Shown piece by piece: positions 1 to 10,286 of a DNA stretch of 64,000 nucleotides; the stretch's first letter is position 1, and each line of letters opens with the position of its first letter. The notes under the pieces are model-generated. The model was not told the DNA's origin and searched no databases. It worked only from the letters and a program-made list of their open reading frames with translations. The DNA lies in NCBI GenBank assembly GCA_001771585.1, contig MEUE01000004.1, positions 49,977 through 113,976 of the forward strand, given 5' to 3'. The stretch comes from a candidate division WOR-1 bacterium RIFOXYB2_FULL_46_45 (GTDB taxonomy: Bacteria > Margulisbacteria > WOR-1 > XYC2-FULL-46-14). Position numbers and translations under genes: made by a program.

Positions 1-552
1 ATCGGGATTGATATAATGTACGCCCTCCCCGGACAGACCTTTGACGAATTCAAAGAAGATATCAATGCCGTCTTGAAGCTAAACCCGGAGCATATTTCTC
101 TTTACAATCTGGAAGTACAGGCGCAAAATTTTGCGCCTCTCCCCGACAACGACACCGAGGCCGATATGTACCAATACGCCATCGACAAATTCAAAGAAGT
201 CGGCTACAAGCACTACGAGATTTCCAATTTCGCCAAGCCGGAGAGAGAATGCCAACATAATATCGCCTATTGGTTGAATAAGAATTATCTCGGCATTGGA
301 GAGGGAGCGCATTCGCATGTGGATGGCTACCGCTGGGTCGCTGGCGGCGAGAAGGAAGCGGAGCACGGTTGTGAAAAAATTATTATGGGCTTGCGCTTGC
401 TGGAGGGAATTGCCAAAGATAATTTTATCGGCTTTGAGAACGAGGTGAAAGAGCTGAAGGAACAAGGATTGCTCGAAGAGACCGCGGAGAATATCAAATT
501 GACCCACCGGGGATTATTTTTGGCAAATTTGGTGTTTGAGAAGTTCGTGTAA
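1..552 (+). CDS. hemW: HemW / oxygen-independent coproporphyrinogen III oxidase-like radical SAM protein, C-terminal part (5' end outside window)
   Basis: Frame open from base 1 (IGIDIMYALPGQTFDEFKEDI...); 'LYALPGQT', 'HYEISNFAKPxxxCxHNxxYW', 'GIGxGAHS' motifs of HemW family. Confidence 0.9.
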   Translation: MGIDIMYALPGQTFDEFKEDINAVLKLNPEHISLYNLEVQAQNFAPLPDNDTEADMYQYAIDKFKEVGYKHYEISNFAKPERECQHNIAYWLNKNYLGIGEGAHSHVDGYRWVAGGEKEAEHGCEKIIMGLRLLEGIAKDNFIGFENEVKELKEQGLLEETAENIKLTHRGLFLANLVFEKFV

Positions 553-557
553 AAAAT

Positions 558-774
558 AGTCCCGAATTTTTATCGCGAATCTTCCGTCCCAAATAATCCC
601 AAATCCACCGACTCCAATCTACATTCTCAAATCCTCGAATACGCCCGCGAATATCTCCTCCCCACCCCAGGGATGGGCATTTCGAGAATATATTGGAGTA
701 TTTGGGACAGATAATTCGAGACCCGGGGATTAGTGATCATTCGAGATGTTGATTTGAGATAAAAATTCGGGACT
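558..774. repeat. MITE-like / large imperfect hairpin with 17-bp perfect terminal inverted repeats
   Basis: AGTCCCGAATTTTTATC (558-574) and its exact reverse complement GATAAAAATTCGGGACT (758-774); further imperfect complementarity inside (GTCCCAAATA / TATTTGGGAC). Confidence 0.6.
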
Positions 775-780
775 CTTCCC

Positions 781-1359
781 CTATCCCACCAAAATACCAA
801 ACAGAAAATTAATCGCGTAGAAAAGGAGTTCTTGGGTCGGCGGGAAGATTAGAATCCCGATCAGAATAAAAAAGCCGTAGCGTTCAAGAGTGATCTGCCA
901 GTTTAAAGGTAAAAAGCGGGTATAGATCCGGGATCCGTCCAGGGGCGGAACCGGCAAAAGATTAAAGATCATAAGCGCCAGATTCAGCCAGATGGTCGAC
1001 TGCAAAAGATTGATCCAAAATAAATTATTGAGCGGGACATTGCGCAAAATAACCGCCAAAAACCAGGCAAGCATAAAATTCGCCGCCGGTCCGGCAATGC
1101 CGACAATCATCATCCCCCGCTCCGGGTTACGGAAATTATACGGATTGATCGGAACCGGTTTGGCCCAGCCGATCCGAAATAAAATAAGGGCCAAAAAACC
1201 CAAAGGATCGATATGGCTGATCGGGTTCAAGGTCAATCTGCCGGCGTAACGGGCGGTCGGATCACCCAGTATGTCCGCCGCTTTGGCGTGGGCAAATTCG
1301 TGGATTGTGATGCTGATCAAAAGGATCGGGAGGAAGATTATAAAAAATTCAAGGCCCAT
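781..1359 (-). CDS. Site-2 protease family (M50) membrane metalloprotease
   Basis: HEFAHAKAADILGDPTARYAGRLTLNPISHIDPLG; NLLPVPPLDGSRI. Confidence 0.92.
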   Translation of the reverse strand: MGLEFFIIFLPILLISITIHEFAHAKAADILGDPTARYAGRLTLNPISHIDPLGFLALILFRIGWAKPVPINPYNFRNPERGMMIVGIAGPAANFMLAWFLAVILRNVPLNNLFWINLLQSTIWLNLALMIFNLLPVPPLDGSRIYTRFLPLNWQITLERYGFFILIGILIFPPTQELLFYAINFLFGILVG

Positions 1360-1362
1360 GGT

Positions 1363-4188
1363 TTATTTTAGAACCTTTTTCAAATAGTGTCCAGTATAGC
1401 TCTGTGTGTTTTTCGCAATCTGTTCTGGAGTTCCCTCCGCCACAATCTCCCCCCCCATATCGCCGCCGTCCGGGCCAAGATCGATTATATGGTCAACGGT
1501 CTTGATGACATCGAGATTGTGCTCGATAACAATAACCGTATTGCCGGTGTCAACCAGCCGATCAAGTACCGTCAAAAGTTTTTTGATATCGTCAAAATGC
1601 AGGCCGGTGGTCGGCTCGTCCAAAAGATAAAGGGTGCGGCCGGTGGAGCGCAAAGACAATTCGGTCGCCAATTTGACCCTCTGCGCCTCTCCGCCGGAGA
1701 GCGTGTTGGCCGACTGCCCCAGCTTGATATAATCGAGCCCGACATCGTGGAGCGTTTGCAGTTTTCGGTAAATCTGCGGGATATTCTCAAAAAGCCGCAT
1801 TGCCTCTTCAACCGTTGAATCCAAAACCTCAAAGATATTTTTTCCTTTGTAGCGAACCTCCAAAGTTTCACGGTTATATCTTTTTCCTTTACAAACGTCG
1901 CAGGTTACGTAAACATCCGGCAGAAAATGCATTTCGATCTTATTGTAGCCGTCCCCTCCGCACGCCTCGCACCGCCCCCCTTTGACATTAAAAGAAAAAC
2001 GTCCCGGCTGGTAGCCGCGCGCTTTTGCCTCCGGGGTCATCGAAAAAAGGTCGCGGATGTGGTTAAAAACCCCGGTGTAGGTCGCCGGATTTGATCTAGG
2101 GGTCCGGCCGATCGGCGACTGGTCGATGATAATTATCTTGTCGATATGCTCGGCCCCTAAAATCTTATCGTGTTTCCCTTCTTTCTCAATCGAACGGTAA
2201 AACTTCTTCGCCAAAGCGTTATAAAGGATATCGTTGATCAGCGAGCTTTTGCCCGAACCGGAGACCCCAGTCACACCGATAAATTTACTAAGCGGAAATT
2301 TTACGTCAACATCTTTCAGATTGTGATGCTTTGCCCCTTTTATCTCGATAAAATTCCCGTTCCCTTCCCTTCTCTTTATTGGGACCGGGATACAATCGGC
2401 TCCGCTCAAGTATCTTCCGGTTATTGATTTCTTATTTTTTATGACCTGCTCGATGCTCCCCGCCTCCACAATATGTCCGCCATGTATCCCCGCCCCGGAA
2501 CCGATATCAACCAGATAATCGGCGGCACGCATCGTCTCTTCGTCATGTTCAACGACAATCATGGTGTTTCCCAGGTCACGCAGTTTTTTTAGTGTTTTGA
2601 TTAGCTGTTGGTTGTCTTTTTGATGCAGGCCGATCGATGGTTCATCGAGAATATATAAGACCCCGACCAAGCCGGAGCCGATCTGGGTTGCCAAACGGGT
2701 CCGCTGTGATTCTCCTCCGGACAAAGTGCTCGATTGGCGATCCAAAGTTATATAATTCAAGCCGACATCGTCCAAAAATTTCAGGCGCGCCTTGATTTCT
2801 TTTAATATCCCCTTCGCGATCAACTCTTCGCGCTCGGTCAGTTTTAATCCGTCAAGAAAAGAGATCAGTTTCCCAACCGACAAATTGGAAATTTCGGCGA
2901 TCGATTTGCCGTCTATTTTGACGGCCAAAGATTCGGGCTTCAAACGCTGCCCCTTACATTTTGGGCACGGGACCGAGCTCATGAAGCGGTAGAGATAATA
3001 GCGCATATTTTCGGACTTGGTTTCGTAATAGCGGCGCTTTAAGTTGTTGATCACCCCTTCAAACTCGCTCTCGTGTTCCCAATAGCCCTTTTGCATCTGA
3101 TATTTAAATTTTAACGGCTGGTCGGTCCCGTATAAAATCGCATTCAATTGTTTTTTGGTCAGATCTTTAATCGGCGTATCCATGGTAAAACCGAATTTCC
3201 CGCCGACCGCTTCCAGCCGAACCATATAAAAACTGGCCGATTCGCCCCATGGGACGATCGCCCCTTCGGAGAGCGACAGGTTTTTATCGGGGATCACGAG
3301 ATCCGGGTCAAACTCCAACTTATCCCCCAAACCGGTGCATTCCGGACAGGCGCCATAGGGGCTATTGAAAGAAAAGATCCTCGGGGTTATTTCATCTAAA
3401 CTAATCCCGCAATAAGGGCAGGAAAACTTTTCGGAGAAAAGTTCCTCTTTAGCTTTTTTGCCCTCTCCAAAAACAACCAGAACCAACCCGCTCCCGTAAC
3501 GCAGGGCGGTTTCAACCGATTCGGCCAAACGTTTCTTGGCGGATTCTTTTAAAATAATCCTGTCGACGACAATTTCGATATTATGTTTTTTCTTTTTGTC
3601 CACCGAGGGGATATCAGGAAACTCGTGGGTTTTATTATCAATCCTGACCCGAAGGAAGCCGTCTTTTTCTATGTCTTTAAATAAATCTTTATACTCCCCT
3701 TTTCTTCCACGCACTACCGGCGACAGAATCTGTACGGACAGGTCGCGACCTGTCCGTACCATCATAATCTGATCCACAATCTGCTCCACCGTTTGTTTTT
3801 CAATTTTTCTTCCGCATTGCGGGCAATGCGGGATGCCGACGTGGGCAAAAAGGAGGCGCAGGTAATCGTAAATTTCGGTAACCGTGCCGACAGTGGAACG
3901 GGGGTTGCGGGAGGAGGTTTTTTGGTCGATTGAGATTGCCGGCGATAGCCCTTCGATCGAATCGACATCCGGTTTTTGCATCTGCTCCAAAAACTGGCGG
4001 GCGTAGGCGGAAAGAGATTCAACGTATCTTCTCTGCCCTTCGGCGTAGATGGTATCGAATGCCAGCGATGATTTACCGGAGCCGGAAAGGCCGGTAAAAA
4101 CAATCAGCTGGTTGCGGGGAATTTCAAGGTTGACGTTTTTTAAATTGTGTTCCCGTGCACCTTTGATTATGATTTTGTCGGAAGGCAT
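1363..4188 (-). CDS. uvrA: Excinuclease ABC subunit A
   Basis: Full-length UvrA with two ABC ATPase modules ([59 protein letters not shown]) and zinc-finger Cys pairs. Confidence 0.98.
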   Translation of the reverse strand: MPSDKIIIKGAREHNLKNVNLEIPRNQLIVFTGLSGSGKSSLAFDTIYAEGQRRYVESLSAYARQFLEQMQKPDVDSIEGLSPAISIDQKTSSRNPRSTVGTVTEIYDYLRLLFAHVGIPHCPQCGRKIEKQTVEQIVDQIMMVRTGRDLSVQILSPVVRGRKGEYKDLFKDIEKDGFLRVRIDNKTHEFPDIPSVDKKKKHNIEIVVDRIILKESAKKRLAESVETALRYGSGLVLVVFGEGKKAKEELFSEKFSCPYCGISLDEITPRIFSFNSPYGACPECTGLGDKLEFDPDLVIPDKNLSLSEGAIVPWGESASFYMVRLEAVGGKFGFTMDTPIKDLTKKQLNAILYGTDQPLKFKYQMQKGYWEHESEFEGVINNLKRRYYETKSENMRYYLYRFMSSVPCPKCKGQRLKPESLAVKIDGKSIAEISNLSVGKLISFLDGLKLTEREELIAKGILKEIKARLKFLDDVGLNYITLDRQSSTLSGGESQRTRLATQIGSGLVGVLYILDEPSIGLHQKDNQQLIKTLKKLRDLGNTMIVVEHDEETMRAADYLVDIGSGAGIHGGHIVEAGSIEQVIKNKKSITGRYLSGADCIPVPIKRREGNGNFIEIKGAKHHNLKDVDVKFPLSKFIGVTGVSGSGKSSLINDILYNALAKKFYRSIEKEGKHDKILGAEHIDKIIIIDQSPIGRTPRSNPATYTGVFNHIRDLFSMTPEAKARGYQPGRFSFNVKGGRCEACGGDGYNKIEMHFLPDVYVTCDVCKGKRYNRETLEVRYKGKNIFEVLDSTVEEAMRLFENIPQIYRKLQTLHDVGLDYIKLGQSANTLSGGEAQRVKLATELSLRSTGRTLYLLDEPTTGLHFDDIKKLLTVLDRLVDTGNTVIVIEHNLDVIKTVDHIIDLGPDGGDMGGEIVAEGTPEQIAKNTQSYTGHYLKKVLK
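3732..3759. repeat. 28-bp perfect palindrome (GTACGGACAGGTCGCGACCTGTCCGTAC) within uvrA coding sequence
   Basis: Perfect reverse-complement symmetry; arm GGACAGGTC/GACCTGTCC recurs at 10311 and 60043. Confidence 0.85.
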
Positions 4189-4202
4189 TATATAATTATA
4201 AC

Positions 4203-5234
4203 ATGAAGGTCTTATGCGCCATGTCGGGGGGGGTCGATTCGTCGGTCTCCGCCGCTTTATTAAAAGAACAGGGTTATGATGTCTTAGGGATCACCATGCA
4301 AATCTGGCCCGGTAAAAAAGATTTTGGCGGCTGCTGCGGATTAAAAGAGATTGAAGATGCCAAAGAGGTCTGCCGCGTACTTGGCATCCCCCACTACACC
4401 GTCAATTACCGCGAAGAATTTAAAAAATACGTAATCCAAAACTTTATCGAAGAATATAAGAACGGCCGCACGCCGAACCCATGCATTCGCTGCAATGAGT
4501 TCCTCAAGTTTAAATTATTGCTCAAGAAGGCCGAGGAACTTGGGTGCACCAAAATCGCGACCGGCCATTACGCCCAAATAAAAGACGGACGGCTCTTTAA
4601 GGGCGTGGATCAGCGCAAAGATCAATCCTATGTCTTATATATGATGAACCGAGAGAGTTTAAGAAAAACGCTCTTCCCAATGGGAGAATACACGAAAGAG
4701 GAAGGAAGAAAGCTGGCCAAAAAGTTTAAGCTGCCGGTAGCCGAAAAGAAAGAGAGCCAGGAGATTTGTTTTATTGATGATGATAATTATGGCCGGTTCT
4801 TAAAAGAAAATATTCCTGAAGCAATCAATCCGGGAGACATTATAGATCAATCCGGGATCGTGGTCGGAAAACATAAAGGGATAATTTTCTACACCATCGG
4901 GCAGAAGAAAGGGATCGGCGCCTATGGAGCCAGAAAGTTTGTGACAAAAATTGATGTTTTGAAGAATACAATTACCATCGGAAACGACAACGATTTGATG
5001 GGCAACACTTTAACCGCCGACCATGTGACCTTTACCTCCGGACAGGCACCGGAGGGCGAAATAGAAGTTGCCGCCAAAATCAGATATAATAGTAAAGAAT
5101 CACCGGCAATATTGTCCGCAAACGATAATATCGTTCGCCTGAATTTCAAAGAGAACCAGCGGGCAATCACACCCGGACAGTCGGTGGTATTTTATAAGGG
5201 GGATGAGGTAATTGGCGGCGGAATCATTAACTGA
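4203..5234 (+). CDS. mnmA: tRNA-specific 2-thiouridylase
   Basis: [51 protein letters not shown]. Confidence 0.97.
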   Translation: MKVLCAMSGGVDSSVSAALLKEQGYDVLGITMQIWPGKKDFGGCCGLKEIEDAKEVCRVLGIPHYTVNYREEFKKYVIQNFIEEYKNGRTPNPCIRCNEFLKFKLLLKKAEELGCTKIATGHYAQIKDGRLFKGVDQRKDQSYVLYMMNRESLRKTLFPMGEYTKEEGRKLAKKFKLPVAEKKESQEICFIDDDNYGRFLKENIPEAINPGDIIDQSGIVVGKHKGIIFYTIGQKKGIGAYGARKFVTKIDVLKNTITIGNDNDLMGNTLTADHVTFTSGQAPEGEIEVAAKIRYNSKESPAILSANDNIVRLNFKENQRAITPGQSVVFYKGDEVIGGGIIN

Positions 5235-6135
5235 CAAGATCCACAAATTAAAAAAAGAACGCAACGCGGTGATTCTGGCCCATAACTATCAATTGCCCGA
5301 AGTGCAGGATATCGCCGATTATACCGGCGATTCCCTCGGATTGTCCATTGAAGCGTCAAAGACCAGGGCGGACTTGATCGTTTTTTGCGGCGTCCATTTT
5401 ATGGCGGAGACCGCCGCGATCATCTGCCCCGAAAAAACGGTGCTGATGCCCGACATTAAAGCCGGTTGCCCGATGGCCGACATGATAACCGTACCGCAAC
5501 TTCAAAGTTTAAAGCTCAAAAATCAAAGCGCAAAAGTAGTGTGCTATATAAATTCCTCGGCGGCAATAAAAGCCAAATCGGATATCTGCTGTACCTCCGC
5601 CAATTCAATTGAGGTCTGCCGGTCGCTTGATTGCAACGAGATAATTTTTGTACCGGATAAATATTTGGGCATGTATACGGAAAAGAAGATCAAGGACAAC
5701 AACAAGGACAAGAAATTCATACTATGGAACGGCTACTGCCCCACCCATGCCAAAATCCTCCCCGAACATATCAGGGAAGCAAAGAAAAAACATCCGGGAG
5801 CGATGGTGATGGTCCATCCGGAATGCCGCCCGGAAACAATCGCCGAAGCCGACCGGGTCTTCTCAACCGGAGGGATGTGGACCTTCGCGAAAGAAAGCAC
5901 GGCAAAAGAATTTATCGTCGGAACAGAAATAGGGATGGTCTACCGTCTGCAAAAAGATAATCCGGAAAAAAAGTTCTATCCGGCAACTGAAATCGCGGTC
6001 TGTCCCAACATGAAAAAAACGACGCTTGAAAAAGTGCTCTGGTCCCTGGAGGATTTGAAAGAAAAAATCGTGGTGGATCAAAAAACCGCCGAAGCCGCGC
6101 GCCTCACAATCACTAGAATGCTTGGTCTCTCCTAG
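5212..6135 (+). CDS. nadA: Quinolinate synthase A (TTG start, overlaps mnmA)
   Basis: ILAHNYQLPEVQDIADYTGDSLGLS; VMVHPECRPE; cysteine ligands. Confidence 0.96.
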   Translation: MAAESLTDKIHKLKKERNAVILAHNYQLPEVQDIADYTGDSLGLSIEASKTRADLIVFCGVHFMAETAAIICPEKTVLMPDIKAGCPMADMITVPQLQSLKLKNQSAKVVCYINSSAAIKAKSDICCTSANSIEVCRSLDCNEIIFVPDKYLGMYTEKKIKDNNKDKKFILWNGYCPTHAKILPEHIREAKKKHPGAMVMVHPECRPETIAEADRVFSTGGMWTFAKESTAKEFIVGTEIGMVYRLQKDNPEKKFYPATEIAVCPNMKKTTLEKVLWSLEDLKEKIVVDQKTAEAARLTITRMLGLS

Positions 6136-6508
6136 CCATCCGCCGGCGAATCCCGCGGCTGACCAGCTCATAAATCTCTTCCATCAAAAACGGTTTGCGT
6201 AAATATTCCAAAGCACCCAAATCAATCGCCCGGGCATGGGAATGCTCGTCTCCATAAGCGGTTACCATCGCCACCTCTATCTCCGGATCCTTCTCTTTAA
6301 ACTGCCGCAAAAGCTCCAGCCCATCCACCTTGGGCATCTTAATATCGACAAAGGCGACATCGTATTTCCCCTTGGCAAAGGTTTTGAGCGCTTCGGTGCT
6401 GTCCTCAAAAAGGTCAACGTTGTAATTTTTAATACTCAAGATCATCTTGAAAGACTCAAGAACCGACGGCTCATCGTCAACAACAATGATCCTGGCGTTA
6501 TCGCTCAT
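6113..6508 (-). CDS. Stand-alone receiver domain response regulator (copy 1)
   Basis: VDDEPSVLESFKMIL...VAFVDIKMPKVDG...EYLRKPF; no output domain. Confidence 0.93.
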   Translation of the reverse strand: MSDNARIIVVDDEPSVLESFKMILSIKNYNVDLFEDSTEALKTFAKGKYDVAFVDIKMPKVDGLELLRQFKEKDPEIEVAMVTAYGDEHSHARAIDLGALEYLRKPFLMEEIYELVSRGIRRRMARRDQAF

Positions 6509-6891
6509 TTATTATCCTCTCTCAACTTCAGACCGCGCTCAACCAGCTCATAGATCTCTTCCATTAAAAATGGTTTGCGCAAATATTCGATCACACCCAG
6601 TTTGCGGGCGGTGGTTTCGGAGGCCTTGGTATCATACGCGGTCATGATTATTACCTGCAAGCGCGGATCGGTTTTTTTCATCTCCCTTAAAATTTCGATC
6701 CCGTCGATCTGGTCGGGGAGCTTGAGGTCGATAAAGGCAACATCGTATTTGTCTTTTTGAAAATTCGCGAGAGCGGAATGGCCGTCGGCAAAGACTTCAA
6801 CTCCGTAATCTTTGTACTTTAAGGTCATTTTAAACGCTTCGAGGATACTGGTTTCGTCGTCGATCACCAGAACATTGGCTTTAACGCTCAA
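6505..6891 (-). CDS. Stand-alone receiver domain response regulator (copy 2)
   Basis: IDDETSILEAFKMTL...VAFIDLKLPDQIDG...EYLRKPF; overlaps copy 1 by 4 bp. Confidence 0.93.
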   Translation of the reverse strand: MSVKANVLVIDDETSILEAFKMTLKYKDYGVEVFADGHSALANFQKDKYDVAFIDLKLPDQIDGIEILREMKKTDPRLQVIIMTAYDTKASETTARKLGVIEYLRKPFLMEEIYELVERGLKLREDNK

Positions 6892-7316
6892 TGTATCCCT
6901 TCGGGCGGCTTCGGGGTGGCCGATTCTTTTGGGGTTTTTACTCTGCGGCGGCGGCGCAGGCCGCGATCAACCAGTTCATAAATCTCTTCCATCAAAAACG
7001 GTTTGCGTAAATATTCCAGCGCTCCCATATTGATGGCGTTGGCATGTGAAGCGTCGGTGGCATAGGCGGTAACAATTACGACTTCAAGTTCGGAGTCGGC
7101 TTCTTTTAATTTTTTCAGCACTTCCAGGCCGTCCATCTTGGGGAGCTTCATGTCGATAAAGGCGATATCGTATTTCCCTTTTTCTATTTTTTCGAGGGCG
7201 GAGGGGCCGTCAAGAAAAGCGTCAACGTCATAATCTTTGATTTTGAGGATCATCTTGAAGGATTCCAAAACCGTCGGCTCGTCGTCAACTACCAGGATTT
7301 TTATATTTTCTGACAC
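6888..7316 (-). CDS. Stand-alone receiver domain response regulator (copy 3); ORF opens at 7355 but likely GTG start at 7316
   Basis: VSENIKILVVDDEPTVLESFKMILKIKDYD...EYLRKPF; SD-like AGAGGTG just upstream of GTG 7316. Confidence 0.9.
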   Translation of the reverse strand: MSENIKILVVDDEPTVLESFKMILKIKDYDVDAFLDGPSALEKIEKGKYDIAFIDMKLPKMDGLEVLKKLKEADSELEVVIVTAYATDASHANAINMGALEYLRKPFLMEEIYELVDRGLRRRRRVKTPKESATPKPPEGIH

Positions 7317-7356
7317 TTTGCACCTCTTTCGGAATTTTATCAATTCACCCTCCACT

Positions 7357-7384
7357 TTGCAAGCGGGTATTTGTGTTATATAAT
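7357..7384 (+). promoter_or_regulatory. Sigma70-type promoter for tRNA-CAT
   Basis: TTGCAA (7357-7362), 16-nt spacer, TATAAT (7379-7384), tRNA begins 7399. Confidence 0.6.
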
Positions 7385-7398
7385 GAATTTGGAAACAA

Positions 7399-7472
7399 GC
7401 CGGGATAGCTCAGTTGGCTAGAGCGAGGGACTCATAAGCCCTAGGTCGTCGGTTCAATCCCGACTCCCGGCA
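7399..7472 (+). tRNA. tRNA with CAT anticodon (Met elongator or Ile2, unresolved)
   Basis: GCCGGGA...TCCCGGC acceptor stem, D-arm GCTC..GAGC, CTCATAA anticodon loop, TTCAATC T-loop. Confidence 0.93.
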
Positions 7473-7484
7473 AACAAAAATCCT

Positions 7485-7754
7485 ATGAAAAAAACATTGG
7501 TCTTGTCCGCTTATCTTTTTTTTGTGCCGTCGCTTTATATTATTTTGACTTCAAGACGTTTGGATAAGGACTGCTCCTTCCACGCGGCACAGGCTTTTCT
7601 CCTCTGGCTTATCTTCCTGGCGGTTTACACCATCCTAGTTCCGATCCGCGATTCGCACTTTGCGATCCTGCTGCCCTGGGGAGCAATCGCCGCGATCGGG
7701 ATCACTAAAATTAAAGTACCGGTCCTCTCCGGCTGGGCGGAAGCGTTATGTTAA
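7485..7754 (+). CDS. Small hydrophobic membrane protein of unknown function
   Basis: 89-aa ORF with about 3 hydrophobic segments, overlaps tilS by 7 bp. Confidence 0.6.
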   Translation: MKKTLVLSAYLFFVPSLYIILTSRRLDKDCSFHAAQAFLLWLIFLAVYTILVPIRDSHFAILLPWGAIAAIGITKIKVPVLSGWAEALC

Positions 7755-9139
7755 AAGAACGATTTCTGCAAACGATCAAAGAATACAAGATGATCAAGCC
7801 CAAGGACATTGTTTTGGCCGGAGTTTCGGGAGGCGCCGATTCGGTTTCCCTTCTTCATCTTTTAAATGAAGCAAAAGAAGAATTGGATTTTACCCTCTAT
7901 GTGGCCCACTTAAATCATCTCTTGCGGCCGGACGCGGAGATCGACCAGCGTTTTGTTGAGGGGCTCTCCAAAAACCTGGGATTAACCTGCATCTCCGATT
8001 CGGTAAACGTTGCCGCCTACGCCGAAACCGAAAAAATGAACATCGAAAACGCCGCCCGCAAACTGCGCTACGAATTCTACCGCAACACCGCGCAAAAGAT
8101 CGGGGCAAACAAGATCGCTCTGGGGCACAACGCCGACGACAACGTTGAAACTTTTTTAATGCACCTGTTGAGGGGAGCGGGACTGAAGGGGTTGACCGGG
8201 ATCCCCCCTGTCAGAAAAAACATTGTCCGCCCGCTGATCAAAATCTGGCGGCGGGACATCGACAAATATATCGCCACGCTTAAGCTGGTTCCCAGAATCG
8301 ATCACACCAACTACGAGTCCAAATACCTGCGCAACCGCGTTCGCTTAAAATTGATCCCGCAGCTTAAAATTTATAATTTAAACATCAAGGATATCCTTTT
8401 GCAAACGATCCTTCTCTTAACCGAAGATTCGCTTTATCTGGAGAGAGAGGTCAAGCAAGCCCTGCAGGAGATCATCACCCGCCAGAGCGACTATGAGCTG
8501 GAACTTAATCTTGAAAAACTCCGCGCGCTTGACCCTCCGGTGCAGGGGCATTTTATCCGCGCGGCGATCGAACGGGTGAAAGGGAACCTGTCGGAACTGG
8601 CCTTCTCGCATATTCATGATATCTTAAAAAATCTTTATTCGAACGAAAGCTGGGAGTTGAACCTTCCGGAAAAGATTTTTGTGATCGGGACTCGCAGCAA
8701 GCTGACCATCACCAAAGAGAAGCCTCCTCTTCCCCAAAAAATTTCTTTCCGTTATAAACTGCCGATACCAGGCAAAGTTCTGATCGAAGAGATCGGAATG
8801 GAGATCATGGCCGAAATCGAAAGCAAAAAATCTTTCCAGGAGACCGAACCTTCCGCCGACACCGTCTATGTCGATTTTGACGAAGCGGGCAAAGAACTGC
8901 TGGTCAGGTCGCGCCGCGACGGCGACCGCTTCTATCCGCTCGGCATGAAGGGGGCAAAAAAGCTGCAGGACTTTTTTGTCGACAACAAAATAAATAAAGA
9001 GGATCGGGACCGGATTCCGATTGTTGAGGCGGAGGGACGCATCATCTGGGTAGCCGGACTGCGGATCGACGAAAGGGTCAAAGTCACCCGCAAGACCTCA
9101 AAAGTCATAAAACTACATGCGAATCATAGAAATCCATAA
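7748..9139 (+). CDS. tilS: tRNA(Ile)-lysidine synthase
   Basis: LAGVSGGADSVSLLHLL; ALGHNADDNVETFLMHLLRGAGLKGL; C-terminal TilS domain. Confidence 0.96.
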   Translation: MLKERFLQTIKEYKMIKPKDIVLAGVSGGADSVSLLHLLNEAKEELDFTLYVAHLNHLLRPDAEIDQRFVEGLSKNLGLTCISDSVNVAAYAETEKMNIENAARKLRYEFYRNTAQKIGANKIALGHNADDNVETFLMHLLRGAGLKGLTGIPPVRKNIVRPLIKIWRRDIDKYIATLKLVPRIDHTNYESKYLRNRVRLKLIPQLKIYNLNIKDILLQTILLLTEDSLYLEREVKQALQEIITRQSDYELELNLEKLRALDPPVQGHFIRAAIERVKGNLSELAFSHIHDILKNLYSNESWELNLPEKIFVIGTRSKLTITKEKPPLPQKISFRYKLPIPGKVLIEEIGMEIMAEIESKKSFQETEPSADTVYVDFDEAGKELLVRSRRDGDRFYPLGMKGAKKLQDFFVDNKINKEDRDRIPIVEAEGRIIWVAGLRIDERVKVTRKTSKVIKLHANHRNP

Positions 9140-10286
9140 CCTTCCGGAAGCCGAGGCCGAACTCCTAAAAATCAAAGCCGATCGACAGGGAATAAAAATA
9201 ATGGCTCCCAAAGCGGTTTTTCGCGCGGTTAAAATCGAAAAGCTCTCTCCGACCCAAAGCAACATTATTAAACAGGAAATGCTGGCTCTGGGGGGAGAAG
9301 CGGCGGTCAGCCGCGGCTCAATCAACCATTCGGAAAAAGAGGGAGGAGCGCTTCTTCTGGGAACGCTCCAACAATTTGAGGATTTAATAAAAAAGCTCCG
9401 GCAACATTGTTTTAGGCTCCCGGATATGGCTAAAGAGCTTGAGACGGTCCTGAAAAACTATACAGCTCCCCTCTCTTTAAAAATCGGAGGAAAAACTTGG
9501 CCGCTCGGCAAGAAAACTTATATCATGGGGATCCTAAATGTAACCCCCGATTCTTTTTCCGACGGCGGCTTGTTTTTTGACCATGAAAAAGCGATCGCGC
9601 ATGGCATGAAAATGATCGAAGAAGGGGCGGATATAATCGACATAGGCGGAGAATCGACCCGCCCCGGAGCAACTCCGGTTTCAATCAAAGAAGAGGTCAG
9701 AAGGATTGTGCCGGTAGTAAAAAAACTGGCAAAAGAGCTCCCGGTTTCAATAGACACCAGCAAATCCATCGTTACCCAAGCCGCCTTGGAAGCCGGAGCG
9801 GTGATGGTGAACGATGTCAGCGGGTTCCATCGTGATCCCAAAATGGCAAAGATAGCGGCAAAATTCAACGCGACTGTTACCATTATGCATATGCAAAAAC
9901 ATCCACATTATTTTGACCTGATCGGCAACATAATTTCCTATCTAAAAGAAGGGCTTGCAATTGCCCGAAATGCTGGTATACTAAATAACCAAATAATAGT
10001 TGACCCGGGATTCGGCTTCGGGAAGAGCGTCGAAGGCAACCTTGAGATTTTAAGGCGGCTTAAGGAATTAAAAGTTCTGGGGCATCCTCTCTTGGTTGGA
10101 ACCTCTCGCAAGTCATTTATCGGTAAAACGCTTAATCTGCCGGTTGAGGAGAGGATAGAAGGGACGATCGCGACGGTAGTCCTGGCGATCCAAAACGGGG
10201 CGGATATTATCCGAATCCATGACGTTAAAGAGATGAAACGATCCGCCAAAATGGCGGATAAAATTATACGAAGGAGGAGAATCTGA
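9117..10286 (+). CDS. folP: Dihydropteroate synthase with N-terminal extension
   Basis: MGILNVTPDSFSDGG; GADIIDIGGESTRPGA; VDPGFGFGK. Confidence 0.95.
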   Translation: MRIIEIHNLPEAEAELLKIKADRQGIKIMAPKAVFRAVKIEKLSPTQSNIIKQEMLALGGEAAVSRGSINHSEKEGGALLLGTLQQFEDLIKKLRQHCFRLPDMAKELETVLKNYTAPLSLKIGGKTWPLGKKTYIMGILNVTPDSFSDGGLFFDHEKAIAHGMKMIEEGADIIDIGGESTRPGATPVSIKEEVRRIVPVVKKLAKELPVSIDTSKSIVTQAALEAGAVMVNDVSGFHRDPKMAKIAAKFNATVTIMHMQKHPHYFDLIGNIISYLKEGLAIARNAGILNNQIIVDPGFGFGKSVEGNLEILRRLKELKVLGHPLLVGTSRKSFIGKTLNLPVEERIEGTIATVVLAIQNGADIIRIHDVKEMKRSAKMADKIIRRRRI

